Shown here in pieces: positions 1 through 9,059 of a stretch of DNA of 64,000 nt. Position numbers and translations under genes: made by a program. The stretch spans positions 372,001-436,000 of the forward strand of contig CAWHMO010000010.1 of NCBI GenBank assembly GCA_963830565.1. Direction: 5' to 3'. Source of the DNA: DATFDN01 sp963830565. Its GTDB lineage: Bacteria; Pseudomonadota; Alphaproteobacteria; Acetobacterales; Acetobacteraceae. Positions within the stretch are counted from its first letter, which is position 1. Each line of letters opens with the position of its first letter. Under the pieces are notes generated by a model. It made no database searches. It was not told the origin of the DNA and worked only from the letters and a program-made list of their open reading frames with translations.

Positions 1-1538
1 TGAGGTTCACCGCCACGAATGCCGGCTGGCCATTGCGGATGATCCGAAACGCCAGCGCGTTCGAGTCATTGCGCAGCGCATCGCTGATCGCCCGCGTCGC
101 CTCCCGCGGATTGTGGATGGCGTGGGTGCCGACGCTTACGATGACATCCCCCGGCTCGATCCCGGCCTGCTCGGCGGGTGATCCGGGTTTCACCTGCGTC
201 ACGACGGCGCCCTCGGTGCCACTGGGCAGTTCCAGTTGACCGGCGAGATCGGGCGAGACCGGGCCGAGGGCAAGGCCGACGCGCCCCTCGCGCTGCTGCG
301 GCCCGCCACGGCCCTGCTGCGCGACCTGCTGCTCGCTCGGCAGCTCCGCCACGCGCGCTTCAAGGTTCTGCTGCTTGCCGTCGCGGGTAACGCCGAGCTT
401 CGCCTCGTCGCCGGGCTTGATGCCGGCGATGGTCAGCGCCAGCGCACCCGGGTCCTTGATCGATTGGCCGTTGACGGTCCGGATCACGTCGCCCGGCTGC
501 ACCCCGGCATTCGCCGCCGGCGTGTTCGGCTCCACCGCCGCGACCAGGGCGCCACCCTCGCTGCCCAGCCCCAGCGCCTTGGACATCGCGTCGGTCACCG
601 GCTGGGCCTCGACGCCCAGATAGCCGCGGGTCACATGGCCGGTCGTCTCCAGGTCGCCGGCGACCTGCTGGATCATGGCCGACGGGATCGCGAAGCCGAT
701 GCCGATCGACCCACCCGAGGGCGAGAGAATGGCGGTGTTCATGCCGACCACCTTGCCATCTTGCGTGATCAGCGGGCCTCCCGAGTTGCCCTGGTTGATC
801 GGCGCGTCGATCTGGATGAACTGATCATACGGCCCAGCGCCGATGGTGCGCCCCACCGCGGAGACGATGCCGGCCGACACAGATTCCGACAGGCCGAACG
901 GGTTGCCAATGGCGATGACCCACTGGCCGGGCTGCACGTCCTTGGAGTTGCCAAGCTGCAGGTACGGCAGCGGCTTGGGCGAGTTCGACCTTCAGCACCG
1001 CGATGTCGGTGCGCGGGTCGGTACCGACGACCTTGGCCGTCAGCTTCTCGCCAGTGGCGAGCGTCACCTCGACCCGACGCGCGTCCTTGACAACGTGGTT
1101 GTTGGTGATGATCAGCCCGTCCGGGTTGACGATGAACCCCGAGCCGCGCGCTTCCACGGCCCGCGCGTGCGGCGTCTGCTGACTGAAGGGGAACTGGTTG
1201 AAGGGGAAGGGCAGCTGCGGCGCACGCGGACCATCCTCCTCCATGGCCGCCGTGCTCTTGAGATAGTTGGTGACGGACACGACCGCCGGCCGGACCTGCT
1301 TGACCAGATTGACGAAGCTCGGCAGCCGCTCTGGCATCGCCTGGCCCTGGTTGACGGGCGGCTGGCCTTGCGGGGGCGGGTTGCCCGGCCCTACGGGCAC
1401 CTGCTGCGCTGCGGGTTCGGGGGCAGCCAGCACCGGAGCGACCGACAGGCCAGCCAGAGCGGTGCCGGCCAGCAAGGCGGCACCGATCCGGCGGGCCAGC
1501 CAAGGCCGGCGTGCGATGGATGGGATGATCTCGGTCAT
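1..1538 (-). CDS. Do-family (DegP/HtrA) periplasmic serine protease, frameshifted as sequenced, 3' end cut by window edge
   Basis: Periplasmic protease/chaperone that degrades misfolded envelope proteins. The N-terminus carries a signal peptide (hydrophobic stretch at residues about 17-38), then a Pro/Gln-rich linker, then the trypsin-like domain with catalytic His148 in TNNHVVKDA and Asp178 in TDIAVLKV. The reading frame breaks at about 972-988. Read one base over, it resumes with LGNS..QPGQWVIAIGNPFG, the GNSGG catalytic serine loop at about 775-795, and two PDZ-like regions (GYLGVE..., then a second near the end) that continue to base 1. All three catalytic residues are present, so the break fits one inserted base rather than decay. 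The ATG at 1538 is preceded by GAGGAGC. The final codons lie just outside the window. Confidence 0.9.
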
Positions 1539-1805
1539 TCGTAGCTCCTCAAGGAGACGAGCGGGCGCGGGCGCGTCCGCAAGGGTCGTGGTGGTGCATC
1601 AAATGCGATCTACCGCCTTAACAATCCCGTGCCGCAGCGGTGAAACCCTCGTCATTTGACATATGCCGTGCTGCGCAGCTGAAACGGGGCGCGCGCATTC
1701 CCGCCGCTTTCGTCCCTCAGTCGTGATCGCACCCGGTGCCATGCGGCGGCGTCGGCGCGTGCTATCGGCGCCCTCCAGACTGCGAGCAGAGAATTGGATG
1801 TGACC
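1539..1805. other. Intergenic region between divergent Do protease and lpxI
   Basis: This is the longest gene-free stretch in the window (about 267 bases). I see ribosome-binding sequences at both ends but no convincing sigma-70 or heat-shock promoter, no tRNA fold and no strong hairpin. A TTGACA occurs at about 1656, but no acceptable -10 box follows at the right distance. Confidence 0.5.
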
Positions 1806-2639
1806 ATGGGGCGAGAGCCGCTTGGCATTCTGGCTGGCGCCGGCGAGCTGCCGGCCAAGGTGGCCGCGGCGGCGCGGGCGGCGGGACGGGCGGTGTTCGT
1901 GGTCGGCCTGGAGGGCTTCGCCGACGCACGGCTGCTCGCCCCCTATCCGCACGCGATCATCCGCTTCGGCGCCGCCGGTCGCATCCTGGTCGCACTCCGT
2001 GCCCACTCGTGCCGAGACCTCGTGCTGATCGGCTCCGTGCGCCGTCCGTCGCTCCTGGACCTGCGCCCCGACGCGGAGGCCGCGCGGCTGCTCGCCCGCA
2101 TCGGTCGGGCGGCCTTCGCCGGTGACGACGGCTTCCTCTCGGCAGTCATTCGCGTACTGGGGGAGGAGGGCTTCCGCGTCATCGGCGCGCACGAGGTGCT
2201 GGATCAGGCGCTCGCGCCCGCCGGCCTGCTCACGCGCGCCGCACCCGATGAGCAGGCGATGGCCGACATCGCGCGCGGCGTGACGGTCGCACGCGCGCTC
2301 GGTGGCGTCGATGTCGGCCAGGGGTGTGTCGTTCAGCTTGGGTTCGTGCTGGCGGTGGAGGCGGTCGAGGGGACCGACGCGATGCTGGCGCGCTGCGCCC
2401 CGCTCGCGCGCGCCGGACCGGGTGGCGTGCTGGTCAAGCTCGTCAAGCCGGGACAGGAACGGCGGGCCGATCTGCCCACGATCGGACCCGAGACCGTGCG
2501 CGCCGCGGCACGGGCGGGGCTGAGGGGGGTTGTCTTCGAGGCGCAAGGCGCCATGCTGGCCGACCGTGACGCCGCGGTGGCCGCCGCGGATGCGGCCGGG
2601 CTGTTCCTGCTCGGCATCGCCCCGAACGACCTGGACTGA
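1806..2639 (+). CDS. lpxI: UDP-2,3-diacylglucosamine diphosphatase LpxI
   Basis: LpxI hydrolyses UDP-2,3-diacylglucosamine to lipid X and UMP in lipid A synthesis, replacing LpxH in most alphaproteobacteria. The protein (about 277 residues) begins with the family's LGILAGAGELP motif. It also has the conserved LIGSVRRPSL segment near residues 75-85, GVTVARALGGVDVGQG, and the C-terminal LVKLVKPGQE/RADLPTIGP block that forms the DUF1009 domain. A TTG at 1794 and a GTG at 1800 are in frame upstream. I prefer the ATG at 1806 because GGA lies 8 bases before it and the conserved sequence begins at once. The usual partners lpxA, lpxB and fabZ are not beside it. It is followed after 10 bases by gloA and may be co-transcribed with it. 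Confidence 0.93.
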   Translation: MGREPLGILAGAGELPAKVAAAARAAGRAVFVVGLEGFADARLLAPYPHAIIRFGAAGRILVALRAHSCRDLVLIGSVRRPSLLDLRPDAEAARLLARIGRAAFAGDDGFLSAVIRVLGEEGFRVIGAHEVLDQALAPAGLLTRAAPDEQAMADIARGVTVARALGGVDVGQGCVVQLGFVLAVEAVEGTDAMLARCAPLARAGPGGVLVKLVKPGQERRADLPTIGPETVRAAARAGLRGVVFEAQGAMLADRDAAVAAADAAGLFLLGIAPNDLD

Positions 2640-2649
2640 GGAGTTTCGC

Positions 2650-3036
2650 ATGAGCCGCTTCCTGCACACCATGCTTCGCGTTGGCGACCTGCAGCGCAGC
2701 ATCGACTTCTATACCAACCTCCTCGGCATGAAGGAGTTGCGCCGCCGCGACGTCCCGGACGGCAAGTATACGCTCGCCTTCGTCGGCTACGGCGACGAGG
2801 AGACCGATGCGGTGATCGAGCTGACCTACAACTACGGCACCGATCATTACGAGCAGGGGTCCGCTTTCGGCCATCTGGCGATCGGCGTCCCGGATGTGGC
2901 AGGAACCTGCCAAAAGGTTCGCACCGGCGGCGGCAAGGTCACCCGCGAGGCAGGGCCGGTGAAGTTCGGAACCACGGTCATCGCCTTCGTCGAGGACCCG
3001 GACGGCTACAAGATCGAGCTGGTGCAGCGGGCGTGA
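2650..3036 (+). CDS. gloA: Lactoylglutathione lyase (glyoxalase I)
   Basis: Converts the hemithioacetal of methylglyoxal and glutathione to S-lactoylglutathione. At 128 residues it has the normal length of the bacterial enzyme. The metal ligands of the glyoxalase fold are visible: His near the start in FLHTMLRVGDL, Glu in AVIELTYNYG, His in FGHLAIGVPD and Glu in YKIELVQ. The start ATG has GAGGAG 7-8 bases upstream and lies 10 bases after the lpxI stop. The gene ends in a hairpin at 3034-3065, facing the convergent ComEA-like gene. Confidence 0.95.
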   Translation: MSRFLHTMLRVGDLQRSIDFYTNLLGMKELRRRDVPDGKYTLAFVGYGDEETDAVIELTYNYGTDHYEQGSAFGHLAIGVPDVAGTCQKVRTGGGKVTREAGPVKFGTTVIAFVEDPDGYKIELVQRA

Positions 3037-3065
3037 GACGCGGCCCCGCGCGCGGCGGCGTCTCA
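3034..3065. terminator. Hairpin between convergent gloA and ComEA-like genes
   Basis: TGAGACGC at 3034-3041 pairs perfectly with GCGTCTCA at 3058-3065, and a few G-C pairs can form inside. The left arm includes the gloA stop codon. No T-run follows. The position between two convergent genes suggests a bidirectional terminator. Confidence 0.5.
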
Positions 3066-3099
3066 GCCATGGTCATGCCGGTGCTCGGGGGCTGATCGA

Positions 3100-3450
3100 C
3101 TAGCCCTGACGCGCCACGACCTTGTCCTTGATCCCATCGTAAACGTTCTGGGGGATAACGTGACGTGCGACCAGATCGTCCTTCCCCCGGTACGGCCGGT
3201 TCTTGATGATCGCATCGGCGCGGGCCTTCCCTATGCCTGGAAGGGCGTCCAGCTCGGCCGCCGACGCGGTATTGATATCGACCAGCTTGCCCTGGGTGGT
3301 GGGCGAGCTCGGGGCAGCGGGTCGCGCAGCCTGAGTCCTCGCCGGCGGCGGCGGGGTGCTTCCCTTCTGCGTCGTGGAGGGCGTCTGCGCCAACGCAGGC
3401 AAGGCGAGCGCCAGTGCAAGCACGGTCACACCGAATCCTGACAGTTTCAT
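3100..3450 (-). CDS. ComEA-like helix-hairpin-helix protein, exported
   Basis: Small (116 residues) exported protein. A signal peptide (MKLSGFG followed by a Leu/Ala-rich core, ending ALA-Q) precedes a Pro/Ala/Thr-rich linker. The C-terminal helix-hairpin-helix domain reads VDINTASAAELDALPGIGKARADAII and fits the ComEA DNA-binding fold. ComEA proteins bind incoming DNA in the periplasm in competent bacteria, but many proteobacterial homologues have no proven role and no com genes are nearby. The ATG at 3450 is chosen because AAGGAGAG lies just upstream and because a longer in-frame start would bury the signal peptide. Confidence 0.85.
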   Translation of the reverse strand: MKLSGFGVTVLALALALPALAQTPSTTQKGSTPPPPARTQAARPAAPSSPTTQGKLVDINTASAAELDALPGIGKARADAIIKNRPYRGKDDLVARHVIPQNVYDGIKDKVVARQG

Positions 3451-3524
3451 GTTGCTCTCCTTGCAAGGGCAACCATTACGCCCTCGGCCGACGCGTCGGG
3501 TCAACCCCGGCCGTGTCGTTCAGG

Positions 3525-4829
3525 TCAGATCATGAACACCGAAACGCTCTCGATCCGTGCCGACCAGAGGAACTGGTCGATCGGTGTAACGCTCGCCAGA
3601 CGATATCCCGCCGCGGCGAGGTGACGGGCATCGCGTGACAGGGCGGCGGGGTTGCAGCTCACATACACCACGCGCGGCACACGGGCAGCCGCGATCACCG
3701 CCATCTGGGAAGCTGCGCCGGCGTGCGGCGGGTCGAGCACCACGGCCGCGCAGCCGGCGAGTTCCGCCGCGCCAAGGGGCTGGCGCCCGAGGTCGCGCGG
3801 GCGCCCCTCGATCCGGCCGGCAAGCCCGGCCTGACGCGATGCCGCGATCAGCGCGGCGAGGGCGGCGGACTTGCCGTCCCAGGCTCGCACGGGCGCGCGT
3901 CTGGCGAGCGCGAAGGTCAGCGTGCCGCAGCCGGCGTAGAGTTCCGCGACACGCCCCCGTGCCGGCATGGGCTGGGGCAGGCCGGCCAGCACGGCCGCGA
4001 CAATCGCCGCCTCTCCAGGGCCAGAGGCCTGCAGGAAAGCGCCTGGCGGCGGCGTGACCGCAACGCCCGAGAATGTGATCTCGGGTTTGCGGAGAACGCA
4101 CACCGGCTCGGGCGACCCGCCGCGCAGTGCCCAACTCACGCGGGCCACCCGATGCGCGCGCGCGAAGGCGGTCAGCGCCATGCGATCGGCAAGCGTGAGC
4201 GGGGCATCGGTGCGCAGCAGCAGGTCGGGGCCGCTGTCCAGCAGATTTGCGACCGCCGAGCCTTCCCGCCGCAACCCGCTCAAGCCGAGACCTCGAAGCG
4301 GAGCGATCAGGGCGAGCAGCGCCGGCTGCAGCACCGCACAGACGCGCAAATCGACGACCTCGCCCGAACGGCCGCGGTGCAACCCGATGGTCAGCCTGTC
4401 GCCCGTGCGCCGAATTGCCAGATCCATGCGCCGACGCAAGCCAGGTGCGGTGCGCGCCGGCGGCGACAGCTCCGGGTTCACGAAGCCGGCGCGGCGCAAC
4501 GCGGCGGCGACCTCGGCCGACTTCCAGGCCAGGTACGCCGCATCGCTCATGTGCTGCGCGACGCACCCGCCGCAGGCGCCGAAATGCGGGCAGACCGGCG
4601 CGATGCGCTCGGCGCTGGGCTCGAGCACGTCGTTCAATGCGGCAGCCCAGCCTCCGCCCCGCCTCGCCAGAGGCCGTGCCCACACCAATTCGCCCGGCAG
4701 CGTCAGCGGCACATAGACCGGCGTTCCATCCGACAGTTCGCCGACGCCTTCGCCCTCCGCGCCAAGCCGCGCGATGCGGACCGGCGCCGGTTCAGGCGTT
4801 GCCGAATGCGTTGAGACCCGTCTGCGCAC
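3525..4829 (-). CDS. Class I SAM-dependent RNA (uracil-5) methyltransferase, RlmD/TrmA family
   Basis: Predicted to make 5-methyluridine in rRNA or tRNA. The protein (434 residues) begins with a TRAM-like region (RIARLGAEGEGVGEL...GTPVYVPLTLPGE). The iron-sulfur ligands of the RlmD branch follow (CPHFGACGGC, then a Cys in RVCAVLQP). The SAM site is ELYAGCGTLTFALA, and the catalytic motif is VVYVSCNPAALSRDARHL with the nucleophilic Cys. The second catalytic block reads VVLDPPHAGA, where the family commonly has DPPR.G. The GTG start at 4829 overlaps the end of the upstream acyl-CoA dehydrogenase by 38 bases, so the two are probably co-transcribed. The exact start is uncertain. Confidence 0.88.
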   Translation of the reverse strand: MRRRVSTHSATPEPAPVRIARLGAEGEGVGELSDGTPVYVPLTLPGELVWARPLARRGGGWAAALNDVLEPSAERIAPVCPHFGACGGCVAQHMSDAAYLAWKSAEVAAALRRAGFVNPELSPPARTAPGLRRRMDLAIRRTGDRLTIGLHRGRSGEVVDLRVCAVLQPALLALIAPLRGLGLSGLRREGSAVANLLDSGPDLLLRTDAPLTLADRMALTAFARAHRVARVSWALRGGSPEPVCVLRKPEITFSGVAVTPPPGAFLQASGPGEAAIVAAVLAGLPQPMPARGRVAELYAGCGTLTFALARRAPVRAWDGKSAALAALIAASRQAGLAGRIEGRPRDLGRQPLGAAELAGCAAVVLDPPHAGAASQMAVIAAARVPRVVYVSCNPAALSRDARHLAAAGYRLASVTPIDQFLWSARIESVSVFMI

Positions 4830-6003
4830 GGCCCAGGATCAGGGCATGCACATCATGCGTGCCCTCGTATGTGTTGACCGCCTCGAGGTTCATTACGTGG
4901 CGAATCACGTGATATTCGTCGGCGATGCCGTTGCCGCCGTGCATGTCGCGGGCGGCGCGCGCGATCTCCAGCGCCTTGCCGCAGGAGTTGCGCTTCATCA
5001 TCGAGATCATCTCCGGGGCCGCGTCGTGCTCGTCCATCAGCCGCGCCAGCCGCAGCACGCCTTGCAGCCCGAGCGTGATCTCGGTCTGCATGTCGGCGAG
5101 CTTTTTCTGGATCAGCTGCGTCGCCGCGAGCGGGCGGCCGAACATCATCCGCTGCATCGTGTAGTCGCGCGCCGCCATCCAGCAGAACTCGGCCGCGCCC
5201 AGCGCGCCCCAGGCGATGCCGTAGCGGGCGTTGTTCAGGCAAGAGAACGGGCCGCGCAGACCCTTCACGCCGGGCAGCACGTTGGTGGCGGGCACGAACA
5301 CGTCCTGCATCATGATCATGCCGGTGACGGAAGCGCGCAGGCTGAACTTGCCCTCGATCTTGGGTGTCTCCAGCCCCTTCATTCCGCGTTCCAGGAGAAA
5401 GCCGCGAATGACGCCCGCATCGTCCTTCGCCCAGACCACCAGCACGTCGGCGAGGGGTGAATTGGTGATCCAGGTCTTGGACCCGTTCAGCACGAATCCG
5501 CCGTCCACGGCGCGCGCGCGCGTGCGCATCGAGGCGGGATCGGAGCCGGCGTCCGGCTCGGTCAGGCCGAAGCAGCCGACGAACTCGCCGCTGCGCAGCC
5601 GGGGCAGATACTTCTCTTTCTGATCCTCGGAGCCGAACGCCCAGATCGGATACATGACCAGCGAGGACTGCACCGAGAAGCAGGAGCGATAGCCGGAATC
5701 GACGCGCTCCACCTCGCGTGCGATCAGCCCGTAGGAGACGTAGTTCACCCCCGCGCAGCCATAGCCTTCCAAGGTAGCGCCGAGAAAGCCCATCTCGCCC
5801 ATCTCGTTCATGATGGCGCGGTCGAATTTCTCGTGCCGGTTCGCCTCCAGCACGCGCGGCAGCAACTGTTCCTGGCAATAGTCATGGGCGGCATCGCGTA
5901 TCGCGCGCTCGTCTTCGGTCAGTTGCGCGTCCAGCCGCAGCGCATCGTCCCACTTGAAGGGAGTGAAGCGACTCTTGTGCTGTTGCGCGGCAATGACGTT
6001 CAT
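4792..6003 (-). CDS. gcdH: Glutaryl-CoA dehydrogenase (acyl-CoA dehydrogenase family)
   Basis: FAD-dependent oxidative decarboxylation of glutaryl-CoA to crotonyl-CoA in lysine/tryptophan breakdown. The protein (403 residues) shows the acyl-CoA dehydrogenase domains in order: N-terminal helical part, the FGLTEPDAGSDPASM flavin/substrate loop, the GSKTWITNSPLAD beta-domain motif, and the C-terminal YEGTHDVHALILGRAQTG block with the catalytic Glu at about residue 380. The YEGTHDVH..LGR.QTG wording is typical of GcdH rather than short-chain dehydrogenases. It ends inside the start region of the RNA methyltransferase and lies directly after the helicase gene (4-base overlap). Confidence 0.92.
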   Translation of the reverse strand: MNVIAAQQHKSRFTPFKWDDALRLDAQLTEDERAIRDAAHDYCQEQLLPRVLEANRHEKFDRAIMNEMGEMGFLGATLEGYGCAGVNYVSYGLIAREVERVDSGYRSCFSVQSSLVMYPIWAFGSEDQKEKYLPRLRSGEFVGCFGLTEPDAGSDPASMRTRARAVDGGFVLNGSKTWITNSPLADVLVVWAKDDAGVIRGFLLERGMKGLETPKIEGKFSLRASVTGMIMMQDVFVPATNVLPGVKGLRGPFSCLNNARYGIAWGALGAAEFCWMAARDYTMQRMMFGRPLAATQLIQKKLADMQTEITLGLQGVLRLARLMDEHDAAPEMISMMKRNSCGKALEIARAARDMHGGNGIADEYHVIRHVMNLEAVNTYEGTHDVHALILGRAQTGLNAFGNA

Positions 6004-7709
6004 GGCTCACCCTCCGCTTGCGCCAGCCGCGCGGTGCGCATCGGCCGGACCCGCACCAGCATGAACGCGGGAACCTCGTCGCCGAAGCCGACCACGGCGG
6101 GGCCGGAATCGTCGTCGCGGCGCCGCCCTCGCGGCGAGGCCGCCGGCCTGGGCGCCGGCGCCATCGCGGGAGCGTCCTCGACCGGGCGGCGCGCGCGCGC
6201 TGGCCGCGCTGCCTCGCGGGCCTTGCGCTCAGGCTTTGGCGGCGCCTCGGCTTCGGCTTTCGGTGCGGCCCGGCGTCTTTCGGGTGCGCGCTTGGCGCTG
6301 TCGGCAACGCGCCCACGCCCGCGCCGACGCTTCCCTCGATCCTCTTCCGCGGCCCAGTCCACCGGGTCGAGACCCTCGACCGGCATCTGCGGGATCGCAT
6401 GGCGGATAAGCTTCTCGATCTGCTCCACGGCGTAACGATCCTCGGGCGTGGCGATAGTGAAGGCGTGCCCCTCCAATCCCGCGCGCCCGGTACGGCCAAT
6501 GCGGTGGACGTAATCCTCCGCATGATGGGGAACGTCGAAATTGAAGACGTGCGACAAACCACCGATGTCGATGCCCCGCGCGGCAACGTCGCTGCAGACC
6601 AGCAGCTTCAGCTCCCCGGCCTTGAACTTCTCCAACGTGGCGAAGCGCACTGATTGCGCGAGATCGCCGTGCAGCGCACCGGCGCTGAACTTGTGGCGGA
6701 CCAGCGAGCGATGCAGGATGTCCACGTCGCGCTTGCGGTTGCAGAAAATCAGCGCGTTCTGCACCTCCTCGGTCCGGATCAGCCGGCGCAGCGCCTCGCG
6801 CTTGTCGTGCTCCGCCACCAGAACGAACCGCTCGATGATGGTGGTAGCGACGGAGGCCGGGCGGGAGACCGACACCTCCTTCGGGTCCTGCAGGAACGCA
6901 TCGGCCAGCCGCCTGATCTCCGGCAGCATGGTGGCGGAGAAGAACAACGTCTGCCGGCTGCGCGGCAGCAGCGAGACGATGCGCTCGACATCGGGGATGA
7001 ATCCCATGTCGAGCATCCGATCAGCCTCGTCGATCACCAGGAACTTCACATCCGTCAGCAGCATCAGCCCGCGCTCGAACATGTCGAGCAGCCGCCCTGG
7101 CGTGGCGATCAGCACATCCACCCCGCGCATGAGCACGTCCTTCTGGTCGGCCAGGCTCTCGCCGCCGATGAGAAGGGCGTGGGTGAGCTTCAGGTACTTG
7201 CCGTAGAGGACGAAGTTCTCGGCGACCTGCAGCGCCAGCTCGCGCGTCGGTTCCAGGATCAGGCTGCGCGGCATCCTCGCGCGCGCGCGCGAGCCGGACA
7301 GGATATCGAGCAGCGGCAGCGTGAAGCCGGCGGTCTTGCCGGTGCCGGTCTGCGCCGCGCCCAGCAGGTCGCGCCCCATCAGCACATACGGGATCGCTTG
7401 CTCCTGGATCGGCGTCGGGTGGAGATAGCCCTTCTCGGCGACGGCCCGCAGCACTGCGTCGGACAGGCCTAGGTCGGCGAAGGTCGTGCGTGACTCAACG
7501 GGTTGGGCCGTCGCGGCCGTCGGCGGGGACGGCAACGGGGCGGGCGCGTGTTCGGTCGGTTCCGCGAAGGCGGTGATCGTGTCGGTCAAACTGTGTCCCA
7601 GTCGTGTGTTGAGGCGGATCTCGCCGTGGCCCGGATCTCGCCACGGCAATGACGCCGCACGGTCGCACGGCACGCCTGGCGGCAATGGCTTTCCGCGCCC
7701 GTGGGCCAT
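6000..7709 (-). CDS. DEAD-box ATP-dependent RNA helicase
   Basis: RNA helicase of the RhlE type, acting in ribosome assembly or RNA turnover. Motifs appear in order: Q motif region FADLGLSDAVLRAV...TPIQEQAIP, motif I AQTGTGKT, PTRELALQ, TPGRLLDM, DEAD as VIDEADRMLDMGF, SAT as FFSATM, then FCNRKRDVD, ARGIDIGG and HRIGRTGRAG. A long basic Ala/Arg/Pro-rich tail follows (from about residue 470), probably disordered and RNA-binding. The ATG at 7709 has no clear ribosome-binding site. A TTG at 7589 (LTDTITAF) is also possible and would remove an unusual 40-residue leader. The gene overlaps the gcdH start by 4 bases. Confidence 0.92.
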   Translation of the reverse strand: MAHGRGKPLPPGVPCDRAASLPWRDPGHGEIRLNTRLGHSLTDTITAFAEPTEHAPAPLPSPPTAATAQPVESRTTFADLGLSDAVLRAVAEKGYLHPTPIQEQAIPYVLMGRDLLGAAQTGTGKTAGFTLPLLDILSGSRARARMPRSLILEPTRELALQVAENFVLYGKYLKLTHALLIGGESLADQKDVLMRGVDVLIATPGRLLDMFERGLMLLTDVKFLVIDEADRMLDMGFIPDVERIVSLLPRSRQTLFFSATMLPEIRRLADAFLQDPKEVSVSRPASVATTIIERFVLVAEHDKREALRRLIRTEEVQNALIFCNRKRDVDILHRSLVRHKFSAGALHGDLAQSVRFATLEKFKAGELKLLVCSDVAARGIDIGGLSHVFNFDVPHHAEDYVHRIGRTGRAGLEGHAFTIATPEDRYAVEQIEKLIRHAIPQMPVEGLDPVDWAAEEDRGKRRRGRGRVADSAKRAPERRRAAPKAEAEAPPKPERKAREAARPARARRPVEDAPAMAPAPRPAASPRGRRRDDDSGPAVVGFGDEVPAFMLVRVRPMRTARLAQAEGEP

Positions 7710-7811
7710 ATCAAGACGGCGCGCGCGAAAGTCAAGGCACTGGCCAGCTTGCCAGCTACTTAAAAAGGTGGGCGCGAACGGCAGAACGCGCTTCAGGAGG
7801 AGAGTAAAGCC

Positions 7812-8360
7812 ATGGCACGCATCGATGAGCAGCGATCGTTCATCCCCGTCAACATCGCGGTCCTAACGGTCTCCGACAGCCGCACCGAAGCCACCGATAC
7901 GTCCGGCCAGGCGCTGGTGGAGCGCATCGCCCAGGCAGGCCATCGCGTTGCGGCACGCGCGATCGAGAAGGACGACGCCGCTACCATCGAGGCGCGGCTG
8001 CGCGCATGGATCACCGACCCCGAGATCGACGTTGTCATCACCACCGGGGGCACCGGCGTCACCGGCCGCGACGTGACGCCGGAGGCGTTCGACCGCGTGC
8101 TGGACAAGCGGATCGAGGGCTTCGGCGAGCTGTTCCGGATGCTGAGCTACCAAAAGATCGGCACCTCCACCATGCAGTCCCGCGCGATCGGCGGGGTGGC
8201 GGGCAGCACCTACCTGTTCGCGCTGCCCGGCAGCACCGGCGCGGTCAAGGACGGCTGGGACGATATCCTGCTTTCCCAGCTCGACAACCGTCACCGGCCC
8301 TGCAACCTGGTCGAGCTGATGCCGCGCCTGCAGGAGCACCTGAAGCCGGCGGCGGAGTAG
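7812..8360 (+). CDS. moaB: Molybdenum cofactor biosynthesis protein B
   Basis: MoaB/Mog-type protein of 182 residues, predicted to adenylylate molybdopterin before molybdenum insertion. The molybdopterin-binding motif TTGGTGVTGRDVTPEA is at about residues 77-92. LPGSTGAVKDGWDDIL, the second conserved block, is near residue 140. An excellent AGGAGGAGAG lies just upstream of the ATG. No other moa or moe gene is in the window. Confidence 0.93.
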   Translation: MARIDEQRSFIPVNIAVLTVSDSRTEATDTSGQALVERIAQAGHRVAARAIEKDDAATIEARLRAWITDPEIDVVITTGGTGVTGRDVTPEAFDRVLDKRIEGFGELFRMLSYQKIGTSTMQSRAIGGVAGSTYLFALPGSTGAVKDGWDDILLSQLDNRHRPCNLVELMPRLQEHLKPAAE

Positions 8361-8363
8361 CGG

Positions 8364-9059
8364 TCAGCCCGCCTCGGCTGCAAGCCGCCCGGCCACCCGC
8401 GCCACGAGCGCCTCCCGCTCGCCGCGCCGCGCTGCGCCAGCCCGGCGCGCGCGGGCCAGGACGGCGGGGGGCGCCCGATCGGGCGTTCCGGCATCGAAGG
8501 GCGGCGCCGGCGCGTACTCGATGCCGAGCTGGATCGCCTGCGCCACGTCGGGGCCGAGAAGCTCGGCGACGACGGTCAAGGCGAAGTCAATCCCCGCCGT
8601 GACGCCGCCGCCGGTGATCACGTTGCCGTCCCGCACCACCCGGCCCTCGGTCGGGACCGCGCCCAGGGGCGCGAGCAGGTCGAGCGCGCTCCAGTGCGAG
8701 GTCGCGCGCCGACCGCGTAGCAGCCCGGCGGCGCCCAGCACCAGCGATCCGGTGCAGACCGACGTCAGATAGCGTGCGCGCGGGCCGTGCGTGCGCAGGA
8801 AGGCCAGGACCTCGGCGTCCTCCATCATCGCGCCGACGCCGGGGCCGCCCGGCAGGCACAGCACGTCGAGCGGCGGACAATCGGCGAAGGCGGTGTCGGC
8901 GAGAATGCGCAAGCCGGTCTCCGCGGCGACCGGCTCCGCGCGCTTCCACAGCAGCCGAACCTCGGCCCCGGGCGCCTTGGCGAAGACCTCGAAGGGACCG
9001 GTGAGGTCAAGCTGGGTCAGGTTCGGAAACAGCAGCAGCCCGATGCGGATGGCGGCCAT
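8364..9059 (-). CDS. DJ-1/PfpI family protein (isonitrile hydratase-like)
   Basis: Cytoplasmic protein of about 231 residues with the class I glutamine amidotransferase-like fold of the DJ-1/PfpI family. The nucleophilic elbow carries Cys102 in TSVCTGSLVLGAAGLL, followed by GRRATSHW, a pairing typical of isonitrile hydratase and of the N-terminal half of GlxA-type regulators. No C-terminal AraC domain is present, so an enzyme is more likely than a regulator. The substrate is unknown. The ATG at 9059 follows AGGAGA. The upstream glycosyltransferase gene overlaps this start by 53 bases. Confidence 0.85.
   Translation of the reverse strand: MAAIRIGLLLFPNLTQLDLTGPFEVFAKAPGAEVRLLWKRAEPVAAETGLRILADTAFADCPPLDVLCLPGGPGVGAMMEDAEVLAFLRTHGPRARYLTSVCTGSLVLGAAGLLRGRRATSHWSALDLLAPLGAVPTEGRVVRDGNVITGGGVTAGIDFALTVVAELLGPDVAQAIQLGIEYAPAPPFDAGTPDRAPPAVLARARRAGAARRGEREALVARVAGRLAAEAG

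Noticed and set aside
1656..1690. TTGACA as a promoter for lpxI
   Set aside because: No acceptable -10 box follows at 15-19 bases.
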